The notes beneath the pieces were generated by a model, which was not told the origin of the DNA, did not search any database, and saw only the letters and a program-made list of their open reading frames with translations. This document shows, piece after piece, positions 24,297 through 32,634 of a stretch of DNA of 64,000 bases. The DNA comes from Agathobaculum hominis. Lineage in GTDB: Bacteria; Bacillota; Clostridia; Oscillospirales; Butyricicoccaceae. Both the position numbers and the translations under genes were made by a program. The stretch is taken from positions 62,001 through 126,000 of the forward strand of contig NZ_JACOPK010000004.1 of NCBI RefSeq assembly GCF_014288055.1. Reading direction: 5' to 3'. Every line of letters starts with the position of its first letter. The stretch's first letter is position 1.

Positions 24297-24647
24297 TTGA
24301 TTCTTCGGTTATTGCAGCAGTCCGGATACTCAATGATGCTGGATAAGCAGATACGATCTCTGATTGAATATAATGTGAAGCATATCAAGATGAACAACGG
24401 CTTTTTCTTCTTCCTGCCTACGTCCTTTCTGGCCGTTGAAAAGTGGTATGGGCAGCGCATGAAGCTGGGCAGCCAGGTGATCTGGTACCACAAGCGCATA
24501 GCCGCCCTTTACGACTCGTACGCGCTGTTTGATACGATGACGGACAGCAGCGCCGGACAGGGGGAACCGCGAAGCGGTGGGACCCGTCCCGGCGTTGCGC
24601 CTCCGTCTTCGTGCGAGAACGCGCAAACGGCCGTAGACGGCGCGTAA
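24297..24647 (+). CDS. Doubtful 116-residue frame in the Rep island
   Basis: An open frame whose first 80 residues (IRSLIEYNVKHIKMNNGFFF, VEKWYGQRMKLGSQVIWYHK) look protein-like, while the last 35 are low-complexity translation of a GC-rich segment. There is no clear ribosome site. I do not recognise it. It could be a decayed gene of the small replicon that also left the Rep gene. Confidence 0.25.
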   Translation: MILRLLQQSGYSMMLDKQIRSLIEYNVKHIKMNNGFFFFLPTSFLAVEKWYGQRMKLGSQVIWYHKRIAALYDSYALFDTMTDSSAGQGEPRSGGTRPGVAPPSSCENAQTAVDGA

Positions 24648-24800
24648 CGCTCACAAGGATGAAAGGCAAGAGCCGATACGGCGGATTGCCTACAAACCGC
24701 ACAGCACGTTCTACGGCGGCGTAACGGCAGGCGTGCGGGCAGGGGATAGCGCCGGGCACGTTTGATATACGCGCTCTAATGACAGAAAGGGGAACGTTAA

Positions 24801-24914
24801 ATGTTAACACTATGGGACATCTTGGAGCAGTTGTGCAATGGCGGCTTCCTGGTGGAGTCTTTCCGGCCGGATGCAGCTTCGTGCGTTGGCCTGTATCGTA
24901 TATTTGAGGGTTAA
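24801..24914 (+). CDS. 37-residue orphan protein overlapping rep
   Basis: MLTLWDILEQLCNGGFLVES, then FRPDAASCVGLYRIFEG. The ribosome site AGAAAGGGGAA precedes the ATG at a normal distance. It overlaps the beginning of the longer Rep frame in another frame and stops where the Rep similarity starts, so this is probably the true small gene and rep begins near its end. Function unknown; such tiny proteins next to rep are typical of small plasmids and filamentous phages. Confidence 0.5.
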   Translation: MLTLWDILEQLCNGGFLVESFRPDAASCVGLYRIFEG

Positions 24915-25800
24915 ATCTGCTGCTGTTGACAGAATTGTCCATGTCTGGAACGGCGGTTCTGATGCTCTCTGTTCGGTTCAGAAATTCTGGATTGGTCATA
25001 GTCCTTCGGTGTGTTCGCAGAACTACACATTGCAGGCGAGTACCGGCGATACGTTCTTTATGGGTGTTGGCGTTTATGGCAAGGCTCCTTCTGCTTACTG
25101 GGAAACTGTGAAGCTTGAATTTAATCCGGCGAAGGTAGGGAGGTGTCCCTGGTTTTCGGCTCTGTACAATGAGTTGATAGCTGCTGCAAAGTATGTGGAC
25201 TTTAAGCGGTTCGATGTTGCGATTGATTTGCCTGTTGCTCGATCGCGGCTGCGGCTTGTGAAAGATCAGCGGAAATATGGATTGCTGGAATATAGTGCGG
25301 AAAATAAAACCGAGTATCTGGGCGTTCGATCATCCCACGGAAACTGTAAGCTGTACAACAAAGCGCTTGAACAGAAACGGTATTTGGATTTGACACGTTT
25401 GGAAATTACCGTTGACTACTCTATGAGTTCTTGGCCGGATTTTCAACGTATATTCCCGGATTGCTGGGAAATCGGTTCGGGCTTGCCGCCCGATGATTTG
25501 CAAGGTACTGATCTTGTTTTGTACTTAGCTTGTAATGAGCATCCTGAGTATGTAAAAATGTTGGGTCGAAAAATGCGTAAAAAAATTGAGCAGTTGCTTG
25601 CGACAACTGCCCAAAACGTTCAACCTGATGAACTATCTTACAAGGATATTTTAGCACAGATTTTGTACTATGGCAAGGATATAAAACCGGAAATGTGGGC
25701 AGATTTTCACGAAATTGATGCAGAAATTCCGGAAGAATGGACAAAAAAGAAAACGAAAATGTTCGATGAAATAAAATCCTGCGGACAGTTCCAGATTTAG
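24838..25800 (+). CDS. Replication initiator, rolling-circle (Rep_trans-like) type
   Basis: The frame is 320 codons from the ATG at 24838, but the first 22 or so residues overlap the 37-residue gene and look random; a TTG at 24904 (then RVKSAAVDRIVHVWNGG) is a likelier start, giving about 298 residues. Family signs: FKRFDVAIDLPV, then YSAENKTEYLGVRSSHGNCK followed by LYNKALEQ and LTRLEITVD. This Y-x-G ... (I/L)YNK ... RxE pattern is that of the replication-initiation factors of small plasmids and filamentous phages (PF02486 type). These proteins nick one strand at the double-strand origin through a Tyr. The C-terminal 60 residues are Lys/Glu-rich. Stem-loops directly downstream may be origin structures. 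Confidence 0.65.
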   Translation: MAASWWSLSGRMQLRALACIVYLRVKSAAVDRIVHVWNGGSDALCSVQKFWIGHSPSVCSQNYTLQASTGDTFFMGVGVYGKAPSAYWETVKLEFNPAKVGRCPWFSALYNELIAAAKYVDFKRFDVAIDLPVARSRLRLVKDQRKYGLLEYSAENKTEYLGVRSSHGNCKLYNKALEQKRYLDLTRLEITVDYSMSSWPDFQRIFPDCWEIGSGLPPDDLQGTDLVLYLACNEHPEYVKMLGRKMRKKIEQLLATTAQNVQPDELSYKDILAQILYYGKDIKPEMWADFHEIDAEIPEEWTKKKTKMFDEIKSCGQFQI

Positions 25801-25851
25801 CGTGAACTTGAACAAAATTGTTATTTTGCATACATTAGCGCCGCATATGGT

Positions 25852-25920
25852 CTATGCAGACGTTGGAGCGCAGCGAGGGCAGCGTACCGGCTGCGCCCGC
25901 CCGCGAAAACGTCTGCATAG
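25852..25920. repeat. Large stem-loop downstream of rep
   Basis: Outer perfect arms CTATGCAGACGTT (25852-25864) and AACGTCTGCATAG (25908-25920). Inside, a second pair GCGCAGC (25868-25874) / GCTGCGC (25890-25896). No T tract follows, so it is not a typical terminator. It is compatible with a single-strand or double-strand origin of a rolling-circle replicon. Confidence 0.55.
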
Positions 25921-25922
25921 GT

Positions 25923-25952
25923 AATTATACAAAATAAAAGTTTTGTATAATT
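25923..25952. repeat. AT-rich perfect palindrome before the HAD gene
   Basis: AATTATACAAAA / TTTTGTATAATT, 12 bp with the loop TAAAAG, 3 nt after the previous stem-loop and 8 nt from the end of the leftward HAD phosphatase gene. It could act as a weak terminator for that gene or be a recombination site; its symmetry recalls a Xer-type site but the sequence does not match dif closely. Confidence 0.45.
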
Positions 25953-25960
25953 AGGGGCAG

Positions 25961-26773
25961 CTATTCGCTAATATTCGTATCCAGCCACTCGATCGCGGCA
26001 GCAACGGCATGGGAATTATTATCTCGCACAACAACATCTGCAAGACTTTTTGTACTATTTGCTGCATTTTCTGGTACAAATGAAACACCGGCAACCTGAA
26101 GCATCGGATCGTCATTCGAACTGTCACCGATAGCTAATACATTTTTATGCTTAATCCCAAGCATATCAGCGATTTTCAAAAGAGATGATCCTTTGTTAAC
26201 ATTCGCAGCAGTAATCTCCCAAAAATTCGGTGTACTTGCCGCGATGCAGAACTCATTTTCATAACGCGACAGGAATTTTCGAACGTCAGCCATGATCAGC
26301 TCCGGGCCGGTCAAATTGATCTTACACCAGCCCGAAGTATCTGGCAGTTCGCAATCAGACACCATATCGTATTTGAGATTGAGAACGCGCATATGATGTT
26401 CGGTTTCTGCACTCATTCGGCGTACATGAATTTTTTCTCCTTCAAATATTTCGCAGCCCAATTGTGAAAATTTTGACAAAGCGGTATCCATCAGCTCCAC
26501 CGTTTTGTGAGGCATTCCGGCACACCACATTATATTTTGGCTGGAATCCATAATCAGTGAGCCATTCAAATGAGTGTATGGTGCATTAAACGGCAACAGT
26601 GTGCGATATATATCTATCGCTCGTGGCGCGCGCCCTGTTGCGAGCGAAAAACTGCCTCCATTTTTGACAAAATACCATATTGCCTCTTGGTTTTTCGCAG
26701 ATATCTGTTTTCTGCTGTCCAGCAGTGTCCCGTCCATATCGCAGCCGAGCAGCAGCCCATCAAATTTTTTCAT
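25961..26773 (-). CDS. HAD-superfamily phosphatase, Cof type
   Basis: 270 residues. HAD motif I LLGCDMDGTLLDSRKQIS with the nucleophile Asp and the acid/base Asp two residues later; motif II region GGSFSLATGRAP (Thr); motif III Lys in NVNKGSSLLKIADMLGI; motif IV LAIGDSSNDDPMLQVAG. The cap inserted between motifs II and III is the C2 (Cof/YidA) type, which acts on sugar phosphates, nucleotides or flavin phosphates; the substrate is not predictable. The start overlaps the stop of the pseudouridine synthase gene as ATGA, so it is co-translated with it. Confidence 0.93.
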   Translation of the reverse strand: MKKFDGLLLGCDMDGTLLDSRKQISAKNQEAIWYFVKNGGSFSLATGRAPRAIDIYRTLLPFNAPYTHLNGSLIMDSSQNIMWCAGMPHKTVELMDTALSKFSQLGCEIFEGEKIHVRRMSAETEHHMRVLNLKYDMVSDCELPDTSGWCKINLTGPELIMADVRKFLSRYENEFCIAASTPNFWEITAANVNKGSSLLKIADMLGIKHKNVLAIGDSSNDDPMLQVAGVSFVPENAANSTKSLADVVVRDNNSHAVAAAIEWLDTNISE

Positions 26774-27690
26774 TGCATTCTCTCCAGCTTTTGCAGAATT
26801 TCCACAAAGTAATCAGGCAGCGCTGCTGAAAACGTCATCCGCTCCCCTGTTTTCGGGTGTGTTAGCGTTAGCTCTGCGGCGTGCAGACATTGTCCCCCAA
26901 TATCGGAAAACCTGTCTTTTTTCAATCCGTACACAGGATCACCGATAATCGGATGTCCGATCGAGGCCATATGCACGCGAATTTGATGTGTACGCCCGGT
27001 TTCAAGCTGAAATGCCATATGCGTATAGCCACGGTATCGTTTCAGCACAGTATAATGTGTGATTGCTTCTCTTCCGCCCTCAACAATGGCCATGCGCTTG
27101 CGATCGGTTTTATGTCGTGCGATCGGCTTGTCAACCGTTCCGCTGTCCTCGCGAGGGCTTCCAACTACGATCGCTTCATAGCCGCGATACGCAGTATGTG
27201 CCGCAATCTGTGCGGCAAGACTATGATGAGCGCTGTCGTTTTTGGCAACGACAAGCAGTCCGCTGGTGTCTTTGTCGATGCGATGAACAATGCCGGGACG
27301 ATGCTCGCCGTTAATGCCGGAAAGGCTTTCACCGCAGTGAAACATAAGCGCATTCACAAGCGTGCCGGACCAGTTTCCGACTGCCGGATGCACGACCATG
27401 CCGCGCGGTTTATTCACCACAACGATGTCCTCATCCTCATAGACGATATCCAGCGGAATATCTTCGGCTGCAAGGTCAACCTCACGCAGCTCCGGCATAA
27501 TGACAGTAAGAACCTCTCCGCCAGCGAGCTTGTAATTCTTTTTGACAGATTTTCCATCAGCATTTACCGCCTGCTCCGAGAGCAGATTTTGTACAGCAGA
27601 ACGTGTCAGGCCGTCTATATGCTCGGACAGCCAGCTGTCAATACGCTTGCCTGCGTCCTCATGCGGTACGGTTAGCTTCATCTCATTCAT
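26770..27690 (-). CDS. Pseudouridine synthase, RluD/YlyB family
   Basis: 306 residues. N-terminal S4 RNA-binding domain (GKRIDSWLSEHIDGLTRSAV, then LLSEQAVNADGKSVKKNYKL) and RluA-type catalytic domain with HRIDKDTSGLLVVAKN carrying the catalytic Asp, GRTHQIRVHMASIGHPIIGD and LHAAELTLTHP. Modifies 23S rRNA (positions 1911/1915/1917 in RluD) or a related site. The start overlaps the lspA stop by 8 nt. lspA followed by this gene reproduces the Bacillus lspA-ylyB order. Confidence 0.94.
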   Translation of the reverse strand: MNEMKLTVPHEDAGKRIDSWLSEHIDGLTRSAVQNLLSEQAVNADGKSVKKNYKLAGGEVLTVIMPELREVDLAAEDIPLDIVYEDEDIVVVNKPRGMVVHPAVGNWSGTLVNALMFHCGESLSGINGEHRPGIVHRIDKDTSGLLVVAKNDSAHHSLAAQIAAHTAYRGYEAIVVGSPREDSGTVDKPIARHKTDRKRMAIVEGGREAITHYTVLKRYRGYTHMAFQLETGRTHQIRVHMASIGHPIIGDPVYGLKKDRFSDIGGQCLHAAELTLTHPKTGERMTFSAALPDYFVEILQKLERMQ

Positions 27691-28174
27691 TGTCGTTCAC
27701 CGCTTCGTTTTTATCATTCGGCTTATCCTTATGTTGAAACATAAAATAAATAACAAACAATACGCCGCCGACGCAGATAAAGATATCCGCAACGTTAAAC
27801 ACGGGGAAATGAATAAGACGAAAATCAAACATGTCAACTACAAAGCCTCTTGCAACGCGGTCAACGGCATTGCCGACCGCGCCTGCTGCAATCAGAACAA
27901 GGGACCAGCTGCCCAGCGCTGTCTGCATCAGTTTTTTCGAAAGTGCGTAACAGATTGCAAGCGTAATAACCGCTGCGAGTGCAACAAAAATCCAACGTGA
28001 ATCAAATTTCGCAAACATGCTGAACGCTGCTCCGCGGTTTTCGATATAGGTCAGATGAAAAACGTTCTCGATGAGCGGAATAGTATGCTGCGGCTGAAGC
28101 ACAGTAAACGCCCAGTGCTTTACCACTTGATCAACCACGATCATGACAAGAATTGCCGCAATATATAAAGGCAT
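27683..28174 (-). CDS. lspA: Lipoprotein signal peptidase II
   Basis: 163 residues, four membrane helices. It removes the signal peptide of diacylglyceryl-modified prolipoproteins, such as the binding protein encoded at 15668. The two catalytic aspartates are in GNAVDRVARGFVVDMFDF and FNVADIFICVGG; the conserved NRGAAFSMF segment is in the first outer loop. Overlaps the next gene by 8 nt. Confidence 0.97.
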   Translation of the reverse strand: MPLYIAAILVMIVVDQVVKHWAFTVLQPQHTIPLIENVFHLTYIENRGAAFSMFAKFDSRWIFVALAAVITLAICYALSKKLMQTALGSWSLVLIAAGAVGNAVDRVARGFVVDMFDFRLIHFPVFNVADIFICVGGVLFVIYFMFQHKDKPNDKNEAVNDNE

Positions 28175-28194
28175 GAAAAACTCTCCTATCAGCT

Positions 28195-28224
28195 AAAAAG
28201 GAGGGAACAGAAAGACCTGTTCCC
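28195..28224 (-). terminator. Hairpin between ileS and lspA
   Basis: Minus strand GGGAACAG / CTGTTCCC with a 6-nt loop, then TCCTTTTT. It ends or reduces transcription after ileS; lspA may then depend on read-through. Confidence 0.8.
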
Positions 28225-28247
28225 CCCCTTCCCTTTTATTTATTGTT

Positions 28248-31037
28248 TCAGCCGACGACCTTAGCGCAGCGTGCGCACAGAGCCGGATGAGCAGCATCCG
28301 AACCGACGGACTTCGCCTGCTTCCAGCAGCGCAGGCACTTCTCGCCTGCTGCGCGGACGACAGAAATCGTCAGGCCCGGCAGTTCCTCACTTGCGAGGCC
28401 TTCGCCTTCGCCTGCAACAACATCCATTTCAGAAACGATGCACAGGTCAGCCAGATCCTGGCCGCAGCCGTTCATGAATGCAGCAGTATCAGCATCCGTA
28501 TAAACGGTTACATGAGCCTCAAGCGGCTTGCCGATCGTCTTGGCGTTGCGAGCACCTTCCAGCGCCTTGTTCACATCATCGCGGAACGCGATCAGCTTAT
28601 TCCACTTTTCCGTCTCCGCCTCATCAAATGCAAACGCATCATCAGCCTGCGGCATCTCATTATATGCAACGTTGCGTACATCGTCCTCTGTTGCATGCGG
28701 CATAGCCTGCCAGATCTCATCTGCGGTGAAGCAGAGGATCGGAGAGAGCATGCGAACCAGAGCGCTCAGGATACGATAGATCGTGGTCTGAGCAGCACGG
28801 CGGCTTGCACCTGCCGTCTCGTCGCAGTACAGACGGTCCTTGATAACGTCGAGATAGAAGTTCGACATATCAACGACGCAGAAGTTGTGAATTGCGTGGA
28901 AAACGGTGTGGAACTCGTAGCTGTCGTAACCCTCGCGTACCTTTGCGGTCAGTTCATTCAGCTTCATCAGCGCCCACTTGTCCAGATCGGTCAGGTCAGC
29001 ATAAGCGACTGCATCGGTCTTGGGATCGAAATCAGCGAGGTTGCCCAGAATATAGCGGGCCGTGTTGCGGATCTTCAGATAGTTCTGAGAGAGATGCTTG
29101 AGCATATCCTTGGAGATACGCATATCCTGACGGTAGTCCGAAGAGGCGACCCACAGGCGCATAACATCAGCGCCGTACTGCTTGAGAATGTCCTCCGGGG
29201 CAATGCCGTTGCCGAGCGACTTGGACATCTTCTGGCGCTCCTCATCAACGATCATGCCATGCGTAATGACCGTCTTATACGGCGCCTTGCCCTGCGTTGC
29301 GATAGAGGTCAGCATAGAGGACTGGAACCAGCCGCGATACTGGTCATTGCCTTCCAGATATACGTCGACCGGAGTCTTTTGACCCTCGCGATTTTCAATG
29401 ACAGCGCGCCAGGACGAACCGGAGTCGAACCATACGTCCATGGTATCGGTTTCCTTGTCGAAATCGGCGCAGCCGCACTCGCACTTGATGCCTTCCGGCA
29501 GGATCTCAGCAGCGGACATATCGAACCATGCGTTGGAACCCTTCTCGCGGAACAGGTCAGCAACTGCCTTGATGGTCTGCTCGTTAACAAGCGGCTTTCC
29601 GCACTTCTTGCAGGTAAAAATCGGAATCGGAACACCCCAGACACGCTGGCGGGAAATGCACCAGTCCGAACGTTCGCGGATCATGGAAGTCATTCGTTCC
29701 TGACCCCAGCCCGGGATCCATTTGATATCCTCGCAGGCATTGACAGCATCGTCCTTGAGAGCGTCAACCGAGCAGAACCACTGCTCCGTGGTACGGAAGA
29801 TAATCGGGTTCTTGCAGCGCCAGCAGTGCGGATAGCTGTGAACGATATCCTCGGTTGCGAGGAGTGCGCCGCAGTCATTGAGATCCTTGAGAATAACCTC
29901 ATTGGAGTCCTCTACGAACATGCCCTCATACTTGCCCGCTTCAGCCGTATGACGGCCCTTGCCGTCAACCGGAACAATGATCGGAATTTTATACTTCTGG
30001 CAAACGATAAAGTCATCGGCACCAAAGCCCGGAGCGGTATGAACACAGCCGGTACCGGCATCGAGCGTTACATGCTCACCGACGATAACGAGCGACTCGC
30101 GGTCATACAGCGGATGCTTTGTCTTGATCATTTCCAGATCAGAGCCAAGGCAGGTTGCGAGAACTTCCCACTCGGAGATGCCTGCGGTCTTCATGACGGA
30201 CGCGACAAGCTCCTTCGCCATGACATAAATCTCGCCGGACGGAACCTTAACGAAATCATATTCAAAGAACGGATTAAGGGAAATTGCCAGGTTGCCCGGG
30301 ATCGTCCATGTCGTGGTCGTCCAGATGACGAAGTAAACGTTGTCCTTGCTGCCAAGCAGCTTGGTGATCACGCCCTTGTCATCGGTTACTGCGAACTTGA
30401 CGAAAATGGACTTGCACGGAATATCCTTATACTCGATCTCGGCCTCAGCCAGAGCAGTCTCATCATGCGGGCACCAGTAAACCGGCTTCTGACCCTTGTA
30501 GATGTAGCCCTTCTTTGCCATTTCGCCAAAGATCTCGATCTGAGCCGCCTCGTAATCGTGAGTCAGGGTCAGATACGGACGATCCCAGTCACCGATAACG
30601 CCCAGACGCTTGAACTGCTCGCGCTGCGTGTTAACGTGATCGTGTGCAAACTCTTCGCACTTGGAGCGGAACTCAGCAACGGAAACCTTGCTGCGGTCCA
30701 TGCCGTATGCCTTGATTGCCTGACGTTCGATCGGCAGACCGTGCGTATCCCAGCCCGGAATATACGGCGCCTGATAACCCATCATATTACGCGAACGCAG
30801 AATAAAATCCTTGAGGATCTTATTGAGCGCGTGACCCATATGCAGGTTTCCGTTTGCATACGGAGGGCCGTCATGCAGAACGAAAAGCGGCTTGCCTTCG
30901 TTCTTCTTCATCAGTTCGTGATACAGATCTGCATGCTCCCAGTTTTCCAGGAAACCCGGCTCGCGCTTGGGAAGACCCGCACGCATCGGGAAATCTGTTT
31001 TTGGCAGATTGATTGTATTATTATAATCCTGCTGCAT
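28248..31037 (-). CDS. ileS: Isoleucyl-tRNA synthetase
   Basis: 929 residues, bacterial type, class Ia. HIGH motif in PPYANGNLHMGHALNKILKD (about residue 60-80), editing CP1 domain with the TTTTWTIPGNLAISLNP segment, KMSKS signature in ERQKMSKSLGNGIAPEDILK, anticodon-binding helices and a C-terminal zinc finger with Cys pairs in KCLRCWKQ and LCARCAKV. No T-box fits in the 53-nt gap to divIVA, so expression is probably set by the upstream division-gene promoter. Confidence 0.98.
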   Translation of the reverse strand: MQQDYNNTINLPKTDFPMRAGLPKREPGFLENWEHADLYHELMKKNEGKPLFVLHDGPPYANGNLHMGHALNKILKDFILRSRNMMGYQAPYIPGWDTHGLPIERQAIKAYGMDRSKVSVAEFRSKCEEFAHDHVNTQREQFKRLGVIGDWDRPYLTLTHDYEAAQIEIFGEMAKKGYIYKGQKPVYWCPHDETALAEAEIEYKDIPCKSIFVKFAVTDDKGVITKLLGSKDNVYFVIWTTTTWTIPGNLAISLNPFFEYDFVKVPSGEIYVMAKELVASVMKTAGISEWEVLATCLGSDLEMIKTKHPLYDRESLVIVGEHVTLDAGTGCVHTAPGFGADDFIVCQKYKIPIIVPVDGKGRHTAEAGKYEGMFVEDSNEVILKDLNDCGALLATEDIVHSYPHCWRCKNPIIFRTTEQWFCSVDALKDDAVNACEDIKWIPGWGQERMTSMIRERSDWCISRQRVWGVPIPIFTCKKCGKPLVNEQTIKAVADLFREKGSNAWFDMSAAEILPEGIKCECGCADFDKETDTMDVWFDSGSSWRAVIENREGQKTPVDVYLEGNDQYRGWFQSSMLTSIATQGKAPYKTVITHGMIVDEERQKMSKSLGNGIAPEDILKQYGADVMRLWVASSDYRQDMRISKDMLKHLSQNYLKIRNTARYILGNLADFDPKTDAVAYADLTDLDKWALMKLNELTAKVREGYDSYEFHTVFHAIHNFCVVDMSNFYLDVIKDRLYCDETAGASRRAAQTTIYRILSALVRMLSPILCFTADEIWQAMPHATEDDVRNVAYNEMPQADDAFAFDEAETEKWNKLIAFRDDVNKALEGARNAKTIGKPLEAHVTVYTDADTAAFMNGCGQDLADLCIVSEMDVVAGEGEGLASEELPGLTISVVRAAGEKCLRCWKQAKSVGSDAAHPALCARCAKVVG

Positions 31038-31090
31038 TGGCAGTATTCATTCCTTTCAGTTTTGACTTGCAGCGGCTGTTGCAGCCGCTC

Positions 31091-31732
31091 TTATTTCGTT
31101 TTTTTCGGATCGTAGTCTGCGCCAAACTTCAGCTCACCGAAATCAAACTTGCGAGTGGAGTCCTCAGCCGGAGCATCCGCTTTGTCAGCAGCTGCATTCT
31201 TTTCATCGGCCGCAGGCTTTGCGATTTTTGTGGTCTTGTCATCGACCTTCGTCTTCTCCTGAGTCTGTGCAGGCTGCACCAGCTTCTCTGCCTTTGCAAG
31301 CTCGACAAGGGCCTTAGCCTGAGCCTGATATGCCGCCGAAACACGCGCAACAAACTCGACCGTGCTCTTGCGGGCAGCCTCAAGCTTGCGTGCCTCGAGC
31401 TCGATTTCGCTTCTGGTATCCTGTACCTTGCTCTCGGTTTCGGTCTTTGCGGCGGCAACGATGTCTTCGGCTTCCTTCTTTGCCTTGTCGATCGTATCCT
31501 GTGCGATCGACTGAGCAGACATCAGGGTGCGGCGCATTCCGTCCTCAACACCGCGGTACTCCTCAATCTTGTCAACCAGAACCTTCATCTTTGCTTTCAG
31601 AGAAGCGTTTTCCTTCTGCATGGCAGCGAACTCCTCTGCGACGCGCTCGAGAAAGGTATCGACCGATTTCATATCGTATCCGCCGAAAACAGCCTTTTCA
31701 AAGCCGATCTCTTGAATTTCCTGCACCGTCAT
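31091..31732 (-). CDS. divIVA: DivIVA-domain division protein
   Basis: 213 residues from the ATG giving MTVQEIQEIGFEKAVFGGYD, with GGAGGAAAG upstream; a longer frame has no support. The N-terminal DivIVA motif (FGGYDMKSVDTFLERVAEEF) binds curved membrane; a coiled coil covers about 30-130 and the tail (150-213) is Lys/Asp/Ala-rich and probably disordered. It recruits division or sporulation partners to poles and septa. It lies in the conserved ylmE-sepF-ylmG-(ylmH)-divIVA-ileS order, here without ylmH. Confidence 0.93.
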   Translation of the reverse strand: MTVQEIQEIGFEKAVFGGYDMKSVDTFLERVAEEFAAMQKENASLKAKMKVLVDKIEEYRGVEDGMRRTLMSAQSIAQDTIDKAKKEAEDIVAAAKTETESKVQDTRSEIELEARKLEAARKSTVEFVARVSAAYQAQAKALVELAKAEKLVQPAQTQEKTKVDDKTTKIAKPAADEKNAAADKADAPAEDSTRKFDFGELKFGADYDPKKTK

Positions 31733-31824
31733 AGTCTTTCCTCCGTAAAAATGTTTGTTTTGCCCGATGCACGGGAAAATGGCCGGGCATTGCCCGACCA
31801 CCCGCATGTTTCTTTTTGCAGGCA

Positions 31825-32091
31825 TCACAGCATATAAACAACCTGTTCCAGAACAATGATCGTGAAAAATGCCAGCATGAACGGGATGTCAAACGGACAT
31901 CTCCGGAAGGCATCAATCTGGCTCACAAGACTCCGAAACGGCTGAATCAGCGGTTCGGTAAGCATACAAAGAAACTCATACAGTCTGGAGCCGCCGGCCT
32001 GAGAGAACCAGCTGAGTATCGCTCTGGCAAAGAGCAGAAACTCAAGAATGCGCAGCAGATTGCCGACAATATATGAAGCTATCATGTTCAC
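31825..32091 (-). CDS. ylmG: YggT-family membrane protein
   Basis: 88 residues with two hydrophobic segments (IASYIVGNLLRILEFLLFAR and PFMLAFFTIIVLEQVVYML) separated by the family motif LTEPLIQPFRSLV. YggT/YlmG proteins are linked to division and to membrane or nucleoid distribution; the mechanism is unknown. Second in order after sepF in this cluster. Confidence 0.93.
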   Translation of the reverse strand: MNMIASYIVGNLLRILEFLLFARAILSWFSQAGGSRLYEFLCMLTEPLIQPFRSLVSQIDAFRRCPFDIPFMLAFFTIIVLEQVVYML

Positions 32092-32102
32092 AGCAGCAGC
32101 CC

Positions 32103-32615
32103 TTAGAAATACATACCGCTGCTCTCAAGCTCATCGATCAGATCGCCCATAATGTCTACATTGTAGGGCGTGATGATATATGTGCTGTTTGCAACCTTTT
32201 TGATCTTGCCTTCATTCGCATATGCAACACCGCTCAGAAAATCCACCAGACGACGCGCGATATCCTTGTTTGTCTGCTCCAGATTGAGGACCACCGTGCG
32301 CTTGTCCTTCAGATGATCTGCAATTTCAGCCGCCTGTTCAAAGCGATCAGGCTTGACAAGAACCACTGCAAGCTTGCTGGTCGTGTTGATGCTGACGACC
32401 TTGTTATCCCGCAGGCTCTCATGGCGCGGCTGCGAAACAGTGTTCTCCACAGTGGCACTGCTATACGAGTGATCGTACGAACGGTTTTCGTACGATGAAG
32501 GCACACTATTTATTGCAGGTTCTTCGCTGCGCGGCTGCCGGGACATATCCTCTTCGTAATCGTCCTCAGCATCCCCGCCCTTGACCCAATCAAGAAAGCT
32601 TTTGATCGAACCCAT
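32103..32615 (-). CDS. sepF: Cell division protein SepF
   Basis: 170 residues. An N-terminal amphipathic membrane anchor (MGSIKSFLDWVKGG), an acidic and serine-rich linker (about 15-75), then the SepF core: VVSINTTSKLAVVLVKPDRF, ADHLKDKRTVVLNLEQTNKD and ARRLVDFLSGVAYANEGKIK. It tethers FtsZ filaments to the membrane and bundles them. Its neighbours yggS, yggT and divIVA are the usual Gram-positive set. Confidence 0.96.
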   Translation of the reverse strand: MGSIKSFLDWVKGGDAEDDYEEDMSRQPRSEEPAINSVPSSYENRSYDHSYSSATVENTVSQPRHESLRDNKVVSINTTSKLAVVLVKPDRFEQAAEIADHLKDKRTVVLNLEQTNKDIARRLVDFLSGVAYANEGKIKKVANSTYIITPYNVDIMGDLIDELESSGMYF

Positions 32616-32634
32616 GTAAGTTCCTCCTTATATT

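Larger units (their letters stand above)
24801..25952. mobile_element. Candidate remnant of a small integrated replicon
   Basis: A short orphan gene, a rolling-circle-type replication initiator and two strong stem-loops lie together between tRNA-Tyr and a housekeeping run. No integrase, coat protein, relaxase or direct repeats were found, and the outer limits are not clear; the element may begin nearer 24240. It is the only replication-related cargo in the window. Confidence 0.45.

Noticed and set aside
24018..25960. Integration into tRNA-Tyr with a duplicated 3' end
   Set aside because: No second copy of the T-arm/CCA end was seen downstream within the window, so the tRNA cannot be claimed as the attachment site.
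30980..31095. T-box riboswitch in front of ileS
   Set aside because: Only 53 nt lie between divIVA and ileS, too short for a T-box, and no GGTGG-type antiterminator sequence is present.
28287..31115. A 942-codon plus-strand open frame opposite ileS
   Set aside because: It is the antisense shadow of a strongly conserved ileS; its text has no family likeness and no start signals.
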